Positions 13,077-24,554 of a DNA stretch of 64,000 nt are shown here, in pieces. The translations under genes were made by a program, and so were the position numbers. The notes under the pieces were generated by a model. That model ran no database searches. It had not been told where the DNA came from and worked only from the letters and a program-made list of their open reading frames with translations. Origin of the DNA: Phytophthora quininea (Eukaryota > Oomycota > Peronosporomycetes > Peronosporales > Peronosporaceae); assembly GCA_011947345.1 (NCBI GenBank), contig JAAVTG010000586.1, positions 62,001 to 126,000 of the forward strand. The letters run 5' to 3'. Every line of letters begins with the position of its first letter. Position 1 is the stretch's first letter.

Positions 13077-16000
13077 TTACTGTGCCCCAGCTTTGACATG
13101 CTCTCTTGCAACTTTCGCCAAAACGAGCCCCTCTCTCTTGGTGTATGTTGGGACTTTCACTAACCATGCCAAACTGTTGTCGTCGCGAAATTCCGGGCGA
13201 TGCTGTCCAACTCTGTGGAGAGTAGCAATAATTCTCCAAGAGTTTGTCGCTGTAAAAGCAACGTTTCTGAAGGTTTATCGAAATAAAGTTAGAAACAAGC
13301 CTTACCAAAACCCAACACGAAAACTTCTCACCTCCTCAAATCTTTCATAAACCAAGTGCACTGGCACATCCAAGTAGTTCGCGAGACCAAGTTGTAAGCT
13401 GGCACACAGGAGCATAGCACGCAACGAAATTAATCGTTCAAACGAAATACCAGACCGCTACTAAATATCTCACCTCATTTGCACAGGTTGCAATGATATC
13501 TCTCGTCGAGAAAATGTTGGAGTCTCTTGTGCAACGAAGGACACGCCGTAATCAGACTACAAACCAAGAAGAACAAGAAGAAAAAGTAAATGTCAGAATG
13601 GATCTTCATCATGAAGTCGCACAAGATTTTTACCTGCGGCTGGTGTGACAGCTTCACAGAATGCTCGTACATATGCCGATGCACTGCTTCGCTAAGTGAT
13701 TCCAGCTCAGAGCCACGCTCGTCGCAAAGGTGAACTTGCTCAATAAATGACACCCACTGCAAATAGCGAACAATCACAAAACCGTAAAACACTGAACCGT
13801 TTGGAACACACCGCAATCATAGAAACGCTTTACCTCAGCAAGGGTTTCTTCTGGGGTATACTTGTTGAGGAACGGATGCAAGAGCAATGATTCTGCTGGC
13901 GGCCTTTTATCTGGATCAATTTCGAGACACTAACGATCAACAAGATGTCAGTGTGTAAAGATCATTGAAGTGAATGGATTGGAATGGCCGAACCAGGTCG
14001 ATGAAAGAGCGGCATTCTTCCGAATACGATTCGGTTGGCAGTTTCAAGCATTGCTGGTTTGCAACCTGCAAATGGGACAGCAATACGATTAATATCAAAG
14101 TTAACGAGATCAATTCCGTGACGCAAACTCACTGAATCAACTAAGCCAAAAATCCATCTTGAGTTGGAAGTGGATAACGCCCCAACGCGACAGATATTAA
14201 GGCCAACCCAAAGGACCACACATCAGCTACAAGAAACATAATGGTCAGTGAGCTCTTCTTCGATAGTATTGTGAATACTTAGGCACTTACCAGGATAGGA
14301 ATAATCGCCGCCGCCTATTCGTTCAGGGGCCATGTACAGCAAAGTTCCCACAAACGTTTTGGTCTTTGTCGAGTTATCATTCAACGTCCGCGCCAAACCG
14401 AAGTCAGAAATCTTCACTTCGCCTTGTCGATTTGTAAGCAGGTTATGAGGTTTGATATCGCGATGCACCATCCGCTTGCTATGAATATGCGCTAAGCCAT
14501 GGAGCACGCCCGATGCAAGCCGTGATAGGATCTTCTCGTTGTGGCATCCACCGCAAGAACAATATCCTGAAGCGACCCGGTATTCATGTACTCCATCACC
14601 ATACAAATGGAGTTTTGGGGCGGTCTACGAACGCGTCATAAAATGATACAATGAATGGGCTGGGTCTGGAGCAGCAAAACGGGCACAGCAATCCAGTTAC
14701 GATTCACCGTGTTTGAAATATGTAAAGCGTGTTGGTGACGTACTTTGGTTTGGGCTTGTTGGGTGTCTTGCCGGCATTATGGTGTTGAGGAATCGGGCTG
14801 CCATTTTGATCCATGGGAACAAGATTTGAATATAATGCGTGTAGCTCGCGGACCATCTGACGTCGTTGCCCGCGACCATATACTGGAACATCCTACACTC
14901 ATAAAAAGCAATCCAGCAAAGCAATTTAGCAAAAAGCCAAAGCATGCAATGCGAGCACTAACCTTTACAGCGACCACTTTCAACGTCGGAATGTGGATGG
15001 CCTTATAAACAACCCCAGACGCTCCTCGACCGACCTCTTTGACGCGTTCTAGATTTTCTTGTAAGTGTAAACACGCTGCATCAGGTGATGAGATGCCAGC
15101 CTCCGATACGGCCACATTCTTGGTAGTAAACATCCCGTGATTCGGCGAATACGCACTACCCGCGCTATGCCGTCCTCCTTCTAAAATAAAATCATTACAT
15201 ACCCCACACATTACAGTTAGTATGACCTCGTCCAAACCAACTCCACAAAAGCATCCGAACCATTTGGAGACTGGAGTTCCGCCGATTCAGAGCCGGAACT
15301 CAAACTAAGTTTCATCATGGCTTGTTGTGCAGCACTGGGGTCATTGCTTGGGGTTGCTGATCCAGATGCAGCAGCCACCGCAACAGCCGCCGCCTCTATT
15401 GCATCTCGTTTTGCGATAAGACGAGTAGCTGCACGCTGAGCTCTTTCCTCAGCTTGTTGCGGTGTTGGCATATCTTCCAGTTTCAGTCGAAGTTGAGGTC
15501 GCTTACCTCCACGGAGTGGTGCGGTTCTTCTCGTCGACTCGACGGTTTTCCACTGAGGTGGCGGGCTTCCACTTGGGGTGACTACGGAAGGTGGAGTTCC
15601 TGCCGTGGACCTCCACTCCTGTTTTGGTGACAGCGTCGTCGCTGGCAACACTGGTCTAGATCGTTTCTCTTCCAGCGTCAACTGGTTGGTTAGCGTGGTA
15701 ATCTCTGCATCCAACTCCTTTGCAGCACTGGCTTGCGATTTTGCTGCATCTCCGCTGTGGTATCCGTTGCTAGTAGTTTTTATTTGCTCCGAACCCTCTG
15801 ATATTGCTGCTGGAGAATTTTGTTCACCCTCTTGAGCACGAGTCCTCTCCAGTTCCAGCTTGGAAGGTTTCATTGCCGCTTGCTCCTGCTCCTCTTTCTT
15901 CGAATCTGCCACCAGGAATTCCCTCTCCATCCAGGCACACTTCCAAGACCTCACCTCTGCGATCCTTAGCTCCCTTGGACAAATATCAGGGAAGATCTGC

Positions 16001-16502
16001 GCGATCATTTGGTCATCTGCCTGGACAAAGCAAACACAAGTAACCTTCATCAGCACCTCTACGATCCCCCACCAGCTCGGCAAGTGGCCGCTACCTGTTC
16101 CACCAGATTGGGCGCGCTCTTGGGTCTTCCAAGCGTGTTCTTATGCACCAGGAATGTCGCATGATGCGGCGCTCGGCCGGCCTTGAGCAGCACGGGGCTG
16201 GCGCCGTCCGCAGTGTTGGCGAAGGACAAGCTGCTGGCTTGCAGCGTGGTGGTGGCTGCCGACCGATCGTGGGTCATCCAGGACTCGGGCTCGTAGCTGG
16301 CGCTCTCCACGCGGCCGCGCTTGCGGAAGCGCTCCAGCAGCGTCTGCCTGGACACCTCTTGGATGGAGCCGCCCAGCAGATCGCGACGGTGGCTGGAGCT
16401 GCTGCTGGACGAGGATGCAGACGCGGCAGACACAGAAGATGTCGTCTCCCGAGCGGCGGCCGGCTTGGACACGTGCCGCGTCTTCTTCTTGCGCTCGGGC
16501 AT
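13077..16502 (-). CDS. MAP kinase kinase-like protein kinase with long Ser-rich N-terminus
   Basis: Many-exon gene. The start ATG (MPERKKKTRHVSK) is at 16502. Exons 1 and 2 (16502-16095, then from 16020) encode a Ser-, Ala- and Gln-rich extension of roughly 400 residues. The kinase domain follows: glycine loop GRGASGVVYKA, VVAVK lysine (near 14965), VMEYMNTGSLQDI, catalytic loop VHRDIKPHNLL, DFGLA, activation loop NDNSTKTKTFVGTLLYMAPE, then DVWSFGLAL. The order and the GTLLYMAPERI segment fit STE7/MAPKK kinases. After the kinase fold come WVSFIEQVHL and, at 13077-13250, the frame with FTATNSWRIIATLHR. An NTF2-like tail as in plant MKK3 is possible but unproven. Four or more single bases seem missing (near 14620, 14550, 14150 and in the last exons), so the 3' end is uncertain. 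Confidence 0.78.
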
Positions 16503-16793
16503 GGCCGTCCCTGTTACGATGATCCTGGATCTGAAAAAGGGCACATGTACCCATTTCTCGCACCACACCACATTGTGTACAGGTTGAACGCATTCCATTA
16601 TTAGCTTTGCTTTGGGGAGAAGAATGCATCGACTATTAATATATATACCGAGCTTACTGTTGCCGCTGCTGCTTCCCATGCGAGTCCGTTTTAGCCTTCA
16701 CCATGCTGAGCGCATTGGTTTCTTGGGCTCTGACCAGCAGCTCATTCTCGATTTGGCGGAGCAAGTGAGCGACAAGCAGCGATTTCTTCAGGC

Positions 16794-19460
16794 ATGCGGG
16801 TTCGCACGGGGCTCTCGCTGCTCCTCGGAGCGGCGATACACTGGCAGCAGGTCGACGCATCCGTCACGTGGCCCAGCACGTGCTCCAACGCTGCATCGCT
16901 GGCCTGGCAGGCCACGTGCCCAGCTCGCACGGCCAGCAGCACCAACTACCTGGCCCCGAACGGCATGACGAGCTCGGACATCAACGTCGATGAGACCAAC
17001 GCTGCGGTCGCGTACAGAACGGCGCGTGATACTGCCCGCAAGATCACGGCGGCTGCAGGAAACGCCGCCATGTCGGGACTCCGCCAGAAGAGCGACAGCT
17101 GGTACAAGCAGGCCTTCTCGAGCTTCACCACGTACATCTGCGTCCAGTCGTCCACGGCAGCCGAACTGGAGCGGTGTGTCGACGCTTCGAGCACTGACGC
17201 CGTGCGGGACATTAATGGCAACTGCGTCGTCATGCAAGACACGGACGCGTGCAGCACCAAAGGAATGTGCGAGCGCAGGAGCAACTGCAAGTGGAACGAC
17301 GTCGTGCCCAACGGCAAGGACGCACGCCGCCAGATCTTCACCGACGCGGATGTCAAGACTGCTACCAAGTGGATGACCACAGGGTACCCAAGCTCGCTGG
17401 CACCGTTCGTGGCGCCTGGAACCGTTATGGGTGTGCTGACGGCTTTAGCTGCCATCGGGTTCGTGATTCTTCGGTGCGTGTTCAACCAGTGCGGAGGTCG
17501 CGAGCCCAACGAGAAGGGCTACTCGCGGTGTGACATCCTCATGCCGACATTGATCTTCTTCGTGTGCTCGCTCGCCGTCTTCATCTGCATGGTCATCGTG
17601 GCCGCGCTGAACTCGAACATCTCAGACGGTATTGACGGCGTGCTCTACTCGCTCAAGGCTACGCTCGAAAACGCCAATATTTTCGTGTCCAACCTGCTTG
17701 TGCCGCTGAAAAATGATGTGACGAATCTTCAAACTGCGTCGACGGCTATCAGCAGCCAGCTCTCCGATACGGCTTGGATCGCCACCGATGGTGCTACGCT
17801 CAAGCAGATGCTCGCGGACTTTGGCACCATCTACTACAACCACACCAACTTCCCGTCCGCGACGTGCAACCCCACGACCAGCACTTTGTTTTGCATGGCG
17901 TGTCCTGATCGTGTGTGCGGCTCGCCAGTCAAGTTCTTCCTCGACAGCGGTGTGTCTGCTTTGGCAGCTAGCAGCGACGTAGTTGATTACTCGGTCGGCA
18001 TGCTGCAAACCGCGTTCATTGATGACAACACAGGTCTCAACACACAGTTGCGCACCGCGGCACTGAACATTGCCTCCATGGGCGTGATGACCAACAGCTC
18101 ACTGGATGTTGTGAATGTGCTCAGCACTACGTTTGACAGCTTGTCGTACTCCCGCAGTGGCCTTGTGGTCTCGGTGTTCTTCTTTGGCATGATTGCATCG
18201 ATCGTGGGCATTATCGGCATTGTCAAGAATGCCTGCACCACCAAGACCACCCATTGGGTGCACTTGCTGCACGTTAGCTGGGCCCTCGGAGTGCTTGTGT
18301 GCATTCTGAGCTTTGTGCTTTCGGCGTCTCTCCTCGCGGTCGGCGCTGTCTGGTTCGACTCGTGCGAGTACATGAAGCTTCTCCACGAAGACATGTCGCC
18401 GTACGCCTCGACGCAGCTGGCCTCCATGGCCAACGCCTGCTTTAACGGCAGCAACGTTCTCACGCCTCTCGGTCTCGACACGCCCCTGTCCTTCTCCTGC
18501 AACATGGAAGAAGAGTATGCCACGCTTCAGGCCGCGGATATGTCGAGTCTGTCCAAGCTGATCTCCAACTACGGCGACGCTGTGTCGGGCTACGACCTCA
18601 CGGACTTTAACTTCAACTCGACGCTGTCTCGCAGCCACATGACCAAGCTCACCAACGCCGCGACAGCGGCCAGCAAGAAGCCGCCCGTGGCTTTCACGCA
18701 GGAGAACATTTTGACTCCTTGGATGGTCTACAGCGAAGCGTCCACGAAATACGGCTGCGACAACAGCACAACCGACGCTCTGCCCGTGTGCTACATGACT
18801 GGCGCCTGCAAGTCTGGGGGGCCGCCAATGATACTCAAGCAGCCTGCGTCAGTGCCTTCTCCGGAGCGTATGCGTATATGCTGGCGTTTAAGCAGGTGCG
18901 CACCATGCTGGACGAAATGCGTGAGGCGCTGCTGGGCGACACGGGCACCAACTTCCCCTGCAGTGGAACTACACCATGTCCATCACCGAGTTCGCCACGT
19001 CATACTTCACGCGCATCAACGCGCTGCGCACCGGGTCGCTCTACAGTCTGCTGGGGGCCAACGGCGCTGTGCGCTCGCTGCTGACGACTGTGGAGCAGAC
19101 CCGCTGCTTGGGCGACTGTGCGTGGGCCAACCTCTCGTTCGACGCCGTGAGCAACTCGCTGTGCCAGGACGTGCTGGGCACGACGCTGGCTATTTCGCTC
19201 TGTGCCTTCTTCCTGAGCCTCTTCCTGATCCCCATGATCGTCTCGGCCATCATTCTGCAGAAGCGCCTGCGCGGGGTGGCCAAGGGTCGTACGACGCGCT
19301 CGAGCGGCGGCTGCAGGAGCTGGAGCGTCGCGCCAAGCAGCAGAAGCAGGAGACCGAGGGGCTCGCTCCGAACGGCGAAAGCGTCCTGCCCAGCGGTGGC
19401 TTCAGCGCGCTCGGCGGGCTCTTCAAGGGCAAGAAGGTGTCGGCTCCGGCCTCGACGTAG
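16794..19460 (+). CDS. Five-pass membrane protein with two large extracellular loops
   Basis: Single-exon gene of about 890 residues. It begins with a signal peptide (MRVRTGLSLLLGAAIHW) and a Cys-containing ectodomain (about residues 25-200). Two membrane spans follow (TVMGVLTALAAIGFVILRC and LIFFVCSLAVFICMVIVAAL), then a large loop, spans three and four (VVSVFFFGMIASIVGIIGIV and ALGVLVCILSFVLSASLLAV), a second large loop with many possible N-glycosylation sites, and a fifth span (ISLCAFFLSLFLIPMIV) before a charged coiled tail. This layout is that of prominin and tweety proteins, but I see no signature that proves homology. Three single bases are missing (a G run near 18820, then near 18962 and 19284); without correction the last 230 residues read out of frame. 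Divergent from the kinase gene. Confidence 0.75.
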   Translation: MRVRTGLSLLLGAAIHWQQVDASVTWPSTCSNAASLAWQATCPARTASSTNYLAPNGMTSSDINVDETNAAVAYRTARDTARKITAAAGNAAMSGLRQKSDSWYKQAFSSFTTYICVQSSTAAELERCVDASSTDAVRDINGNCVVMQDTDACSTKGMCERRSNCKWNDVVPNGKDARRQIFTDADVKTATKWMTTGYPSSLAPFVAPGTVMGVLTALAAIGFVILRCVFNQCGGREPNEKGYSRCDILMPTLIFFVCSLAVFICMVIVAALNSNISDGIDGVLYSLKATLENANIFVSNLLVPLKNDVTNLQTASTAISSQLSDTAWIATDGATLKQMLADFGTIYYNHTNFPSATCNPTTSTLFCMACPDRVCGSPVKFFLDSGVSALAASSDVVDYSVGMLQTAFIDDNTGLNTQLRTAALNIASMGVMTNSSLDVVNVLSTTFDSLSYSRSGLVVSVFFFGMIASIVGIIGIVKNACTTKTTHWVHLLHVSWALGVLVCILSFVLSASLLAVGAVWFDSCEYMKLLHEDMSPYASTQLASMANACFNGSNVLTPLGLDTPLSFSCNMEEEYATLQAADMSSLSKLISNYGDAVSGYDLTDFNFNSTLSRSHMTKLTNAATAASKKPPVAFTQENILTPWMVYSEASTKYGCDNSTTDALPVCYMTGACKSGGPPMILKQPASVPSPERMRICWRLSRCAPCWTKCVRRCWATRAPTSPAVELHHVHHRVRHVILHAHQRAAHRVALQSAGGQRRCALAADDCGADPLLGRLCVGQPLVRRREQLAVPGRAGHDAGYFALCLLPEPLPDPHDRLGHHSAEAPARGGQGSYDALERRLQELERRAKQQKQETEGLAPNGESVLPSGGFSALGGLFKGKKVSAPAST

Positions 19461-19536
19461 AATCGCTTTATTATGAACCTAAACAGCATATCACCTCCAT
19501 TCATTCATATAGACGAGGCACTTTTCCTCGCTTCTC

Positions 19537-19579
19537 ATTGGCTAATCATGGATCCTATTTATAGCACGGTCGTCATTTC
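19537..19579 (+). promoter_or_regulatory. Putative core promoter of PPOX
   Basis: An inverted CCAAT box (ATTGG, 19537-19541) lies upstream of an A/T-rich stretch (TATTTATAG). TCATTTC at 19573-19579 fits the oomycete initiator consensus YCAYTYY and is 30 bp before the ATG at 19609. This is inferred from motif and position only. Confidence 0.5.
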
Positions 19580-19608
19580 TAGAGGCTTCAGCATCAAATC
19601 GCTTCCCG

Positions 19609-21079
19609 ATGGCGACGCGCGACGTGGTAGTGCTGGGCGGCGGCATCTCGGGGCTCACGCTGGCCTACTTCCTGCGCCAGGCGCTGCCCAAGGCGGTGGC
19701 CGACGCCACGCGTATCCGTGTGCTGGACGCTAACTCTATTGCTGGCGGATGGGTTCACACGGCCAAGCGCGATGGCTTCCTGTTTGAAGAAGGACCACGA
19801 GGCTTCCGGCCGTCCCGCAACGGCGCTGAGATGCTGCGACTGGTGGAGCAGCTGCAGCTCCAGGACCAAATGCAGGCCGTGGACCCATCGGCCCAGTCGC
19901 GCTATCCTGCGCGCCGGGAAGGTAGAGAAGGTGCCCACGACGCTGCTGGAGGCGCTGCGGTGGCCGCTGGCGCCGGCGGTGGTGCGAGCGGCGCTGCACG
20001 AGATCACAACCAAGCCTGGATGCGCTCCGGATGAGTCTATCTACAACTTCATCGTGAGGAGGTTCAGTCCGGTAGTGGCTGAGAGGCTGCTGGACCCCAT
20101 GAGCTCGGGGATCTTCGGCGGAGACATCAGGAAGTTGTCGATGAGGGCGTGCTTCCCGATGCTGGTGGAGCTGGAGCAGAAGCACGGGTCGGTGGTGAAA
20201 GGATGCTGCTTGGGGAGTGAAGAGTGAGGACATGCTGCTGGACGGCACCCACAAATCGGACTTTGTCAAGAAGCACGAAAAATCTGTGAGTGTGAGCTTC
20301 ACGGAGGGCATGTCGACGCTCATGGAGGCACTGGAGGACAGTATCATTAAGGACCCGATGGCGGATCTCTTGCTGAACACCAAGGTGACGAGAGTGGGGG
20401 TGCATAGGCAAAGTAACAAGTCGATTAAGGCCCCAACGTTCACGGTGGAGAGCAAAAACTCCAAGTCGGGGAATTCCTCGAGCCCATTAAAGCTTCGCAC
20501 GTGTTTTCTACCATTCCTGCCTGCTACTTGGCGCCGGCGGTAAAAGATTCCGCTCCAGGCTTGGCGGAGGCATTGAATGAGATCAAGTTTGTGGACATGG
20601 GCATGGTTCACATCGGCTACAATGACAAGGTGCTGCCTTCGGATGGCTTTGGCTACCTCGTCCCGACTGCAGAACGCGAGAAGGTCCTCGGTGTCGTGTT
20701 CGACTCGAACACTTTTCCGGTACAAAATGCCCCCGGCAAGTTGCAGACGCGACTGAGTGTCATGAGTGGCGGTGCGCACTTTCAGGAAGTAGCTCAGCTG
20801 CCTGAGGGTCAACTGGAACTCAACGCTCTGGACGCGCTGAAGCGCCATCTTGGCATCACACGCAAGCCGGACTACATTCGTGCCATGGCTCTGACGAATG
20901 GCATTCCTCAGTACCATGTGGGCTATGCTCAGACCCTAGAGCGCATTGAAAAGCAGGCAGCTCGGAGTGCTCCGGGGCTGTTCTTGGGTGGCAACAGCTT
21001 TTATGGCATTGGGCTTGCTGACTGCGTGACGCACTCCAAGCAGCTCGCGCTCAAGTTCGCCAGGAGCGTGTCCTCTTAA
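19609..21079 (+). CDS. PPOX: Protoporphyrinogen IX oxidase (haem biosynthesis)
   Basis: FAD enzyme that oxidises protoporphyrinogen IX to protoporphyrin IX, the penultimate step of haem synthesis, at the inner mitochondrial membrane. No intron. The dinucleotide-binding motif VVVLGGGISGLTLAYFL is at the very N-terminus, followed by SIAGGWVHTAKRDGFLFEEG and PRGFRPS. The middle has the family segments EKVPTTLLEAL, FIVRRFSPVVAERLLDPM, SGIFGGDIRKLSMRACFP and the C-terminal FAD motif LFLGGNSFYGIGLADCV. Length (about 490 residues) is normal. Frame breaks lie near 19905 (two bases appear lost), around 20205 and near 20476 (one G of a run). Assignment is firm despite these. Confidence 0.93.
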
Positions 21080-21309
21080 GTGGATAGAGCAACGGATGCA
21101 GATGAATCGTGCGGGCGTAGTGTGTGATGGTGTGTAGGAAGACTTCAGCTCGACGTTGTGAAAATGTACACGGTGCTGTCTTGCGAGTTATGGTTGACGG
21201 AAGCTGTCGACGAGCGTTTATTTTGTTTCGTCTTCGGAAACGGTCTTCATAAGCGAACGACCGGTCGATCTTCCACGCTGCTGGCGAATTGGTTGGTATC
21301 CGATCCAAT

Positions 21310-23494
21310 ATGTCGAGGACAGCGCCATCTCGAGCGCTCGATCCTGTCTACGGTAAGCCTCGTACTCGACACAGGAAGTCTGCTGTTGTTCACGTTTCCC
21401 TGCTCTTGAATATTGCGCAGACACGGTGTACACCGTCTCCAACTCGGGCGGTTCGTTCCGCAAGGGCGTCTATCGATCGTCTACCAAGTCTGTAAGCACG
21501 AGCAGCACCCTCAGCAATCAAAACCCCACCCAGGGCAGCGAGCTTGTTAGCGGGAGCCACCGCGTGAAGTTCCATCGTAGACCAGTGCTACCTCATCTCC
21601 AAGCAGAACCACCGGAGGTTCTGCTCGCTCCTGTGTATGCTGCATCCGCACCACCACCAAACAGGCCTACCAAGAATGCGGTGTCTTCGTTCGTCGCGGC
21701 AGAAGTTGTCGATGGCAGCACACGATCCGTGGGGATCCAAACGGTCTACCGCGACTCGGAAGCGCAAACTGACCCGTACACGCCCGACTACACTGTGCAG
21801 AAGACCGCAAGCGGTGCAGCCCCGAGATCGCCTCGCTGTCCGGGTTGACTCAAGCTCATGGCCAACTTCCAATTGGGCAAGCGGAGCTGGAGCTGATCGA
21901 GCGCAACCGCAAGAAGCGCTCCTTTGAAGCCTCGTTGCCGCCGATGACAGACGAAGCCAGCTTTTGCTGCGCAAGGCGATGTTGGAAGCGCAGGAGACTC
22001 GCGAGTGGGCGTATCGCGAAGCTGAAATCGACGCATTTCACGCCCAGCGTGTTGCTCTACTGGAGCAAGCGCTTGCAGAGCGTGAGAAAGAAAATGCTTT
22101 TCTTTCAGAACAACGATTGGAAGCGCTACGCCAGCGGCTGCTGCATGAGAAGGAAAATGTGCTTGAGGCGATTCAACAGCAGCGTGTGGCAGCTCTCCGG
22201 AAACTGACGAAGAAGCGAACTCAGCGTCAGAAGGAACGTGGCTTTGGGGCGTCAAGACCCGAGCATGGCCGCGATATCATCGCCGAATACGCCAATTTTG
22301 GTTCACAAGTGTACGCTCCAGTCATGCGTGATGGCAAAGCTGGGAAGCTGGAAGTGCACGAGCTTGGAATCGGGAAAGCGCAATTCCTACAGCTCGACGC
22401 CTTGCGCGAGCTTGAGAGTTCGCTACCGGCAAAAATGTTACTCCCTGCAGCAGGCAAGTATAAGCCGCGAGAAAGAGCGGGCGCACTGCCAAAGAGCGCA
22501 AGCAAGCTGCTATCGAGGCTCACCTCCTCAAGATGGAGTCGATTATCAAGAAGAACAGAGAAGAGAGGGAAAGCAGTGGTGAGGCTGGTGCTGGAAACCA
22601 AGAGCGTAAGACCGCTGCAAGTGTAGTTTCTCGGCGGGCAAGTCAAAAGCAGACGCTAGTTCGCCCACCTACACCAGACTACGCGTTGGCTCAAGCCGCC
22701 AACATTCAGGAGCACGAAGTGGAGGACGCGGTGCGCTTGTTGCAAAAGCTGCTGCGTGGACGCGCCGTGCAGAACATGATGTTCGAAGGCAAGGAGAGGC
22801 GAGCCGAGCTGATCGCCGAGCTGCGTGCTTCCGATGAGCAATTGGCGATCCAACGTCGCAATGAATTCGCACTGACGCAGGGGTCAGGAACCGAAGCAAT
22901 TGGCCGTGTGGAGAACGCAGCAAAGACTCGAGTGGAGGGTGAAGTGGTCTCCGAAATGCTCGACTTCTTGTCCAAGGAACTGTCGCGATCGCGCCAAGTT
23001 GCCAAAATGCGAGCTTTTGTGATCAAGGCAAACGAGGAACGCCGCATTCGTGAGGTAGAAGAAGGCGGTCGACGGCAAGCCGAGGATCTGCTGCGCGAAC
23101 GGGAGGACGAGGTGTTCCGACGGGTGATGCAAGTGCATCAGGAGACATCGCGGGATTTCGTAAACGACATCCTGGATGAGGTGACGGGGAACAATCCCAT
23201 GTCCAAGCACTGCTCGAGTTGAATGTTCGCAGCGCCGGTGTGGACGGGATCGTGCTGCAGCTTGAAAATGATCTCGATAGTGACGAGAGCGTTGTGCGCG
23301 AGCTTGTGGCAAGCTTCTTGCTGCCGCATGTCCAGCGTCAGCAAGTACGTCGGCAGCTTGCTGAGCAACAGAAGAAATACGTGACAGCAGCGCACGCGCT
23401 ACTGACCGAGATGGCCAACGGCATGACCCAGCCAAAACCCGATCCTGGTGATAACGATGCAGCACAAGACACAGAATCACCTCAATGGCTATGA
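21310..23494 (+). CDS. CFAP91: Cilia- and flagella-associated protein 91 (calmodulin/spoke-associated complex)
   Basis: Axonemal scaffold between radial spokes and the nexin-dynein regulatory complex. A short first exon (21310-21352, MSRTAPSRALDPVY) is followed by one long exon from 21421. Hallmarks: SVGIQTVYRDSEAQTDPYTP (the family QTD-YRDSE-QTDPY-P motif), GQAELELIERNRKKRSFEA, a long Glu/Arg coiled coil, RDIIAEYANFGSQVYAP, the LLQKLLRGRAVQNMMFEGKE motif, EMLDFLSKELSR, RRIREVEEGGRRQAEDLL and a C-terminal VVRELVASFLLPHVQ. Five single-base losses (near 21805, 21967, 22489, 23209 and one less certain) interrupt the frame, all in base runs. It converges on DNALI1, another axonemal gene, 95 bp away. 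Confidence 0.92.
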
Positions 23495-23588
23495 CACCGA
23501 GCAACGCAAGAAATGTAATGGGCTACGGCAGCTCATTTTGTATGATCCGCTGCTTCAATACATTTTGCGTTGAGGATATGTTACTTTG

Positions 23589-24458
23589 CTATGCCCGCAG
23601 CCGCCAAGCCGTTGCTCGTGCCCCTCCAGCGGATTTCAGGAAGGCGTCAAGATGCTGTCCTTGGTACTTGAGGAAGTCCAATTCCTCCTTGAATTTCTTC
23701 TCCTGCAGAGCCTTTCGCTCTGCTGCACGCTTCTCGATGACTTCGAGTTTGTTGGTGAGTTCGGCCACTTTGCTCTCACTCTCCTCCTTGTCTCGTTGGA
23801 GATTGGCAATCTGCTCTGCCAGGTCGCCCATTCCGTCCTCAGCCTGCAGCTGCTTCCGCACACCGAAGGTCAGACTCGAGTCGTAGAGCGTCTTGTAGGC
23901 GTCCGTGGTAAGTCGCAGTTCGTCACGCACGCGGAGCAGCAGCAGACCTCGCTCCGGACTGTTGAGCGTCACCTCTCGGATGAGCTCGTCGAACGTCTGC
24001 GAGTAGAGATCTTCGCGAACAGGACAGATGCCGCCTTCCCGAGCCTGGCGCTGCAGCAGCTTGGCATCCAGACACTCCTGCAGCTTCATCACGTCGAACC
24101 GAGTGGACGGCACACTCGACGCGTACCGAAGCCAATAGCCAGAGTTCTCTTCCGCCCACAATCTGCAGTACGGTTAGCTCTCGGTAATTGTGTAGTGGTG
24201 ATGACAGAGAGTCACTTACTGTGGTGGGAGGATCGCGTTCAGGATGTCTTCGACCCGAGCGACCCCATCGGAGTTTTTGCCATTGGCGGCAGCTCCAGTC
24301 GATTCCGAGGCAGCAGCAACAATCGCAGCAGTGACTGTCGCGGAGGCGGGCGCCCCGTTCGCACTACCGGGCACTCTCTTTGGCGGCTCAAGCGTCTCGC
24401 CCGTGAAGATCGGGTCGCCATACTGCACCAGCGATTCGGGAGGCGTAGGCGTCGACAT
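23589..24458 (-). CDS. DNALI1: Axonemal inner-arm dynein light chain p28
   Basis: Light chain of inner-arm dyneins, needed for flagellar beating. Two exons: 24458 to about 24223, then about 24164 to 23589. The product contains the family signatures DILNAILPPQ, LQECLDAKLLQRQAREGGIC (with CPVREDLYSQTFDELIREVT), ERGLLLLRVRDELRLT, TLYDSSLTFGVRKQLQAE, and a C-terminal coiled coil. About 250 residues, normal for p28. The frame is intact. The N-terminal 70 residues are Ala/Pro-rich and variable in the family. Confidence 0.95.
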
Positions 24459-24554
24459 GTTGGCCTTGTTGGTTATGCAACAGACGTCTGTTCAAGATAC
24501 TGGTATATCGTCGGATACAACAACGGCAACTTTGTTTATCTTCGTTACCGCTGG

